Origin: Dehalococcoidia bacterium UBA1151
GTDB taxonomy: Bacteria; Chloroflexota; Dehalococcoidia; Lucifugimonadales; Lucifugimonadaceae
DNA length: 5,612 bases
Assembly: GCA_002311865.1 (NCBI GenBank)
Contig: DBZV01000038.1
Coordinates: 1 to 5,612, forward strand
Direction: 5' to 3'
This document shows, in pieces, positions 5,501-5,612 of this stretch. The notes beneath the pieces were generated by a model. It was not told where the DNA came from and searched no databases. It saw nothing but the letters and a program-made list of their open reading frames with translations. A program made the translations under genes and the position numbers. Position 1 is the stretch's first letter. Each line of letters opens with the position of its first letter.

Positions 5501-5612
5501 ATGGGACTTGAGAACTTCTCGTACAGCCACACGATCGGCATCGCGTCTTTTCTGGGCCGCGGCTTCATGAACCCGGTCGATGTGCGGCTGGACAGCGAGG
5601 GCCTTCTATTCG
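5501..5612 (+). CDS. NHL-repeat / six-bladed beta-propeller protein, 5' part (continues past the window)
   Basis: ATG at 5501 opens a frame running to the window edge (37 codons plus one base). The peptide contains YSHTIGIASFLGRGFMNPVDV followed by a DSEGLLF strand. The pattern GRGF-x-x-PVDV-x-L-x-x-(D/E)G-x-(L/I)(Y/F) is the first blade of NHL/SMP-30-like propellers, where each blade has a turn before a short strand. AGGAG at 5486-5490 lies ten bases upstream, a little long but acceptable. No signal peptide is visible in the first 37 residues, which suggests a cytoplasmic protein. Function cannot be given beyond the fold; these propellers bind ligands, proteins or sugars, or hydrolyse lactones. 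It lies directly downstream of the truncated DUF1501 gene and may now lack its original promoter. Confidence 0.72.
   Translation, partial: MGLENFSYSHTIGIASFLGRGFMNPVDVRLDSEGLLF

Noticed and set aside
5300..5530. Minus-strand open frame of 76 residues at the IS right end
   Set aside because: It crosses the IS boundary and is antisense to the DUF1501 fragment and NHL start, both of which carry family motifs. The 5368-5568 minus frame is rejected for the same reason.
1..5612. CRISPR array, tRNA, rRNA or tandem repeats
   Set aside because: No regularly spaced repeats, cloverleaf-like sequences or conserved rRNA segments were seen on either strand by eye.

Overview
This is a moderately GC-rich bacterial window (GC judged by eye). 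It looks like accessory or decaying sequence: three recognisable metabolic or membrane genes plus insertion-sequence debris, one interrupted gene and one truncated gene. Several gene families here (mandelate-racemase-type dehydratases, DUF1501 proteins, NHL-propeller proteins) are common in uncultivated environmental bacteria such as SAR202-type Chloroflexota. That placement is only an impression, because no rRNA, tRNA or marker gene is present.

Left part (1-2883), minus strand: a mandelate racemase/muconate lactonizing enzyme (enolase superfamily) acid-sugar dehydratase (1714-2883) lies upstream of a D-2-hydroxyacid dehydrogenase (89-1162). Both start at TTG codons with strong Shine-Dalgarno sequences six bases away. 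Between them is the C-terminal remnant of an IS3-type transposase (about 1384-1680), so the two may once have been closer neighbours. Together they could dehydrate a sugar acid and reduce or oxidise a 2-keto/2-hydroxy acid; the actual substrates cannot be read from sequence.

Middle (2884-4385): a 151-residue single-pass membrane protein of unknown function (3102-3557, minus) is followed on the plus strand by a conserved-looking gene of unknown function (3725-4255). Its frame is broken by one TAA exactly inside its best conserved segment (LALANK-stop-GGAHVD). I read it as a nonsense pseudogene. The spacers around these hold no convincing RNA gene or terminator.

Right part (4386-5612): a complete IS6-family element of about 948 bp with 18-bp inverted repeats (17/18 matching) and an intact DDE transposase on the minus strand. 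Its flanks show no 8-bp target duplication. Directly beyond its right end is the last 41 codons of a DUF1501-family protein on the plus strand, whose upstream part is missing. The start of an NHL/six-bladed beta-propeller protein follows 42 bases later and runs off the window. The simplest story is an IS6 insertion followed by an adjacent deletion or rearrangement that removed most of the DUF1501 gene.

I see no convincing new defence, CRISPR or biosynthetic system. The most unusual items are the stop-interrupted conserved gene, the IS6 junction, and active-site substitutions in the two enzymes.
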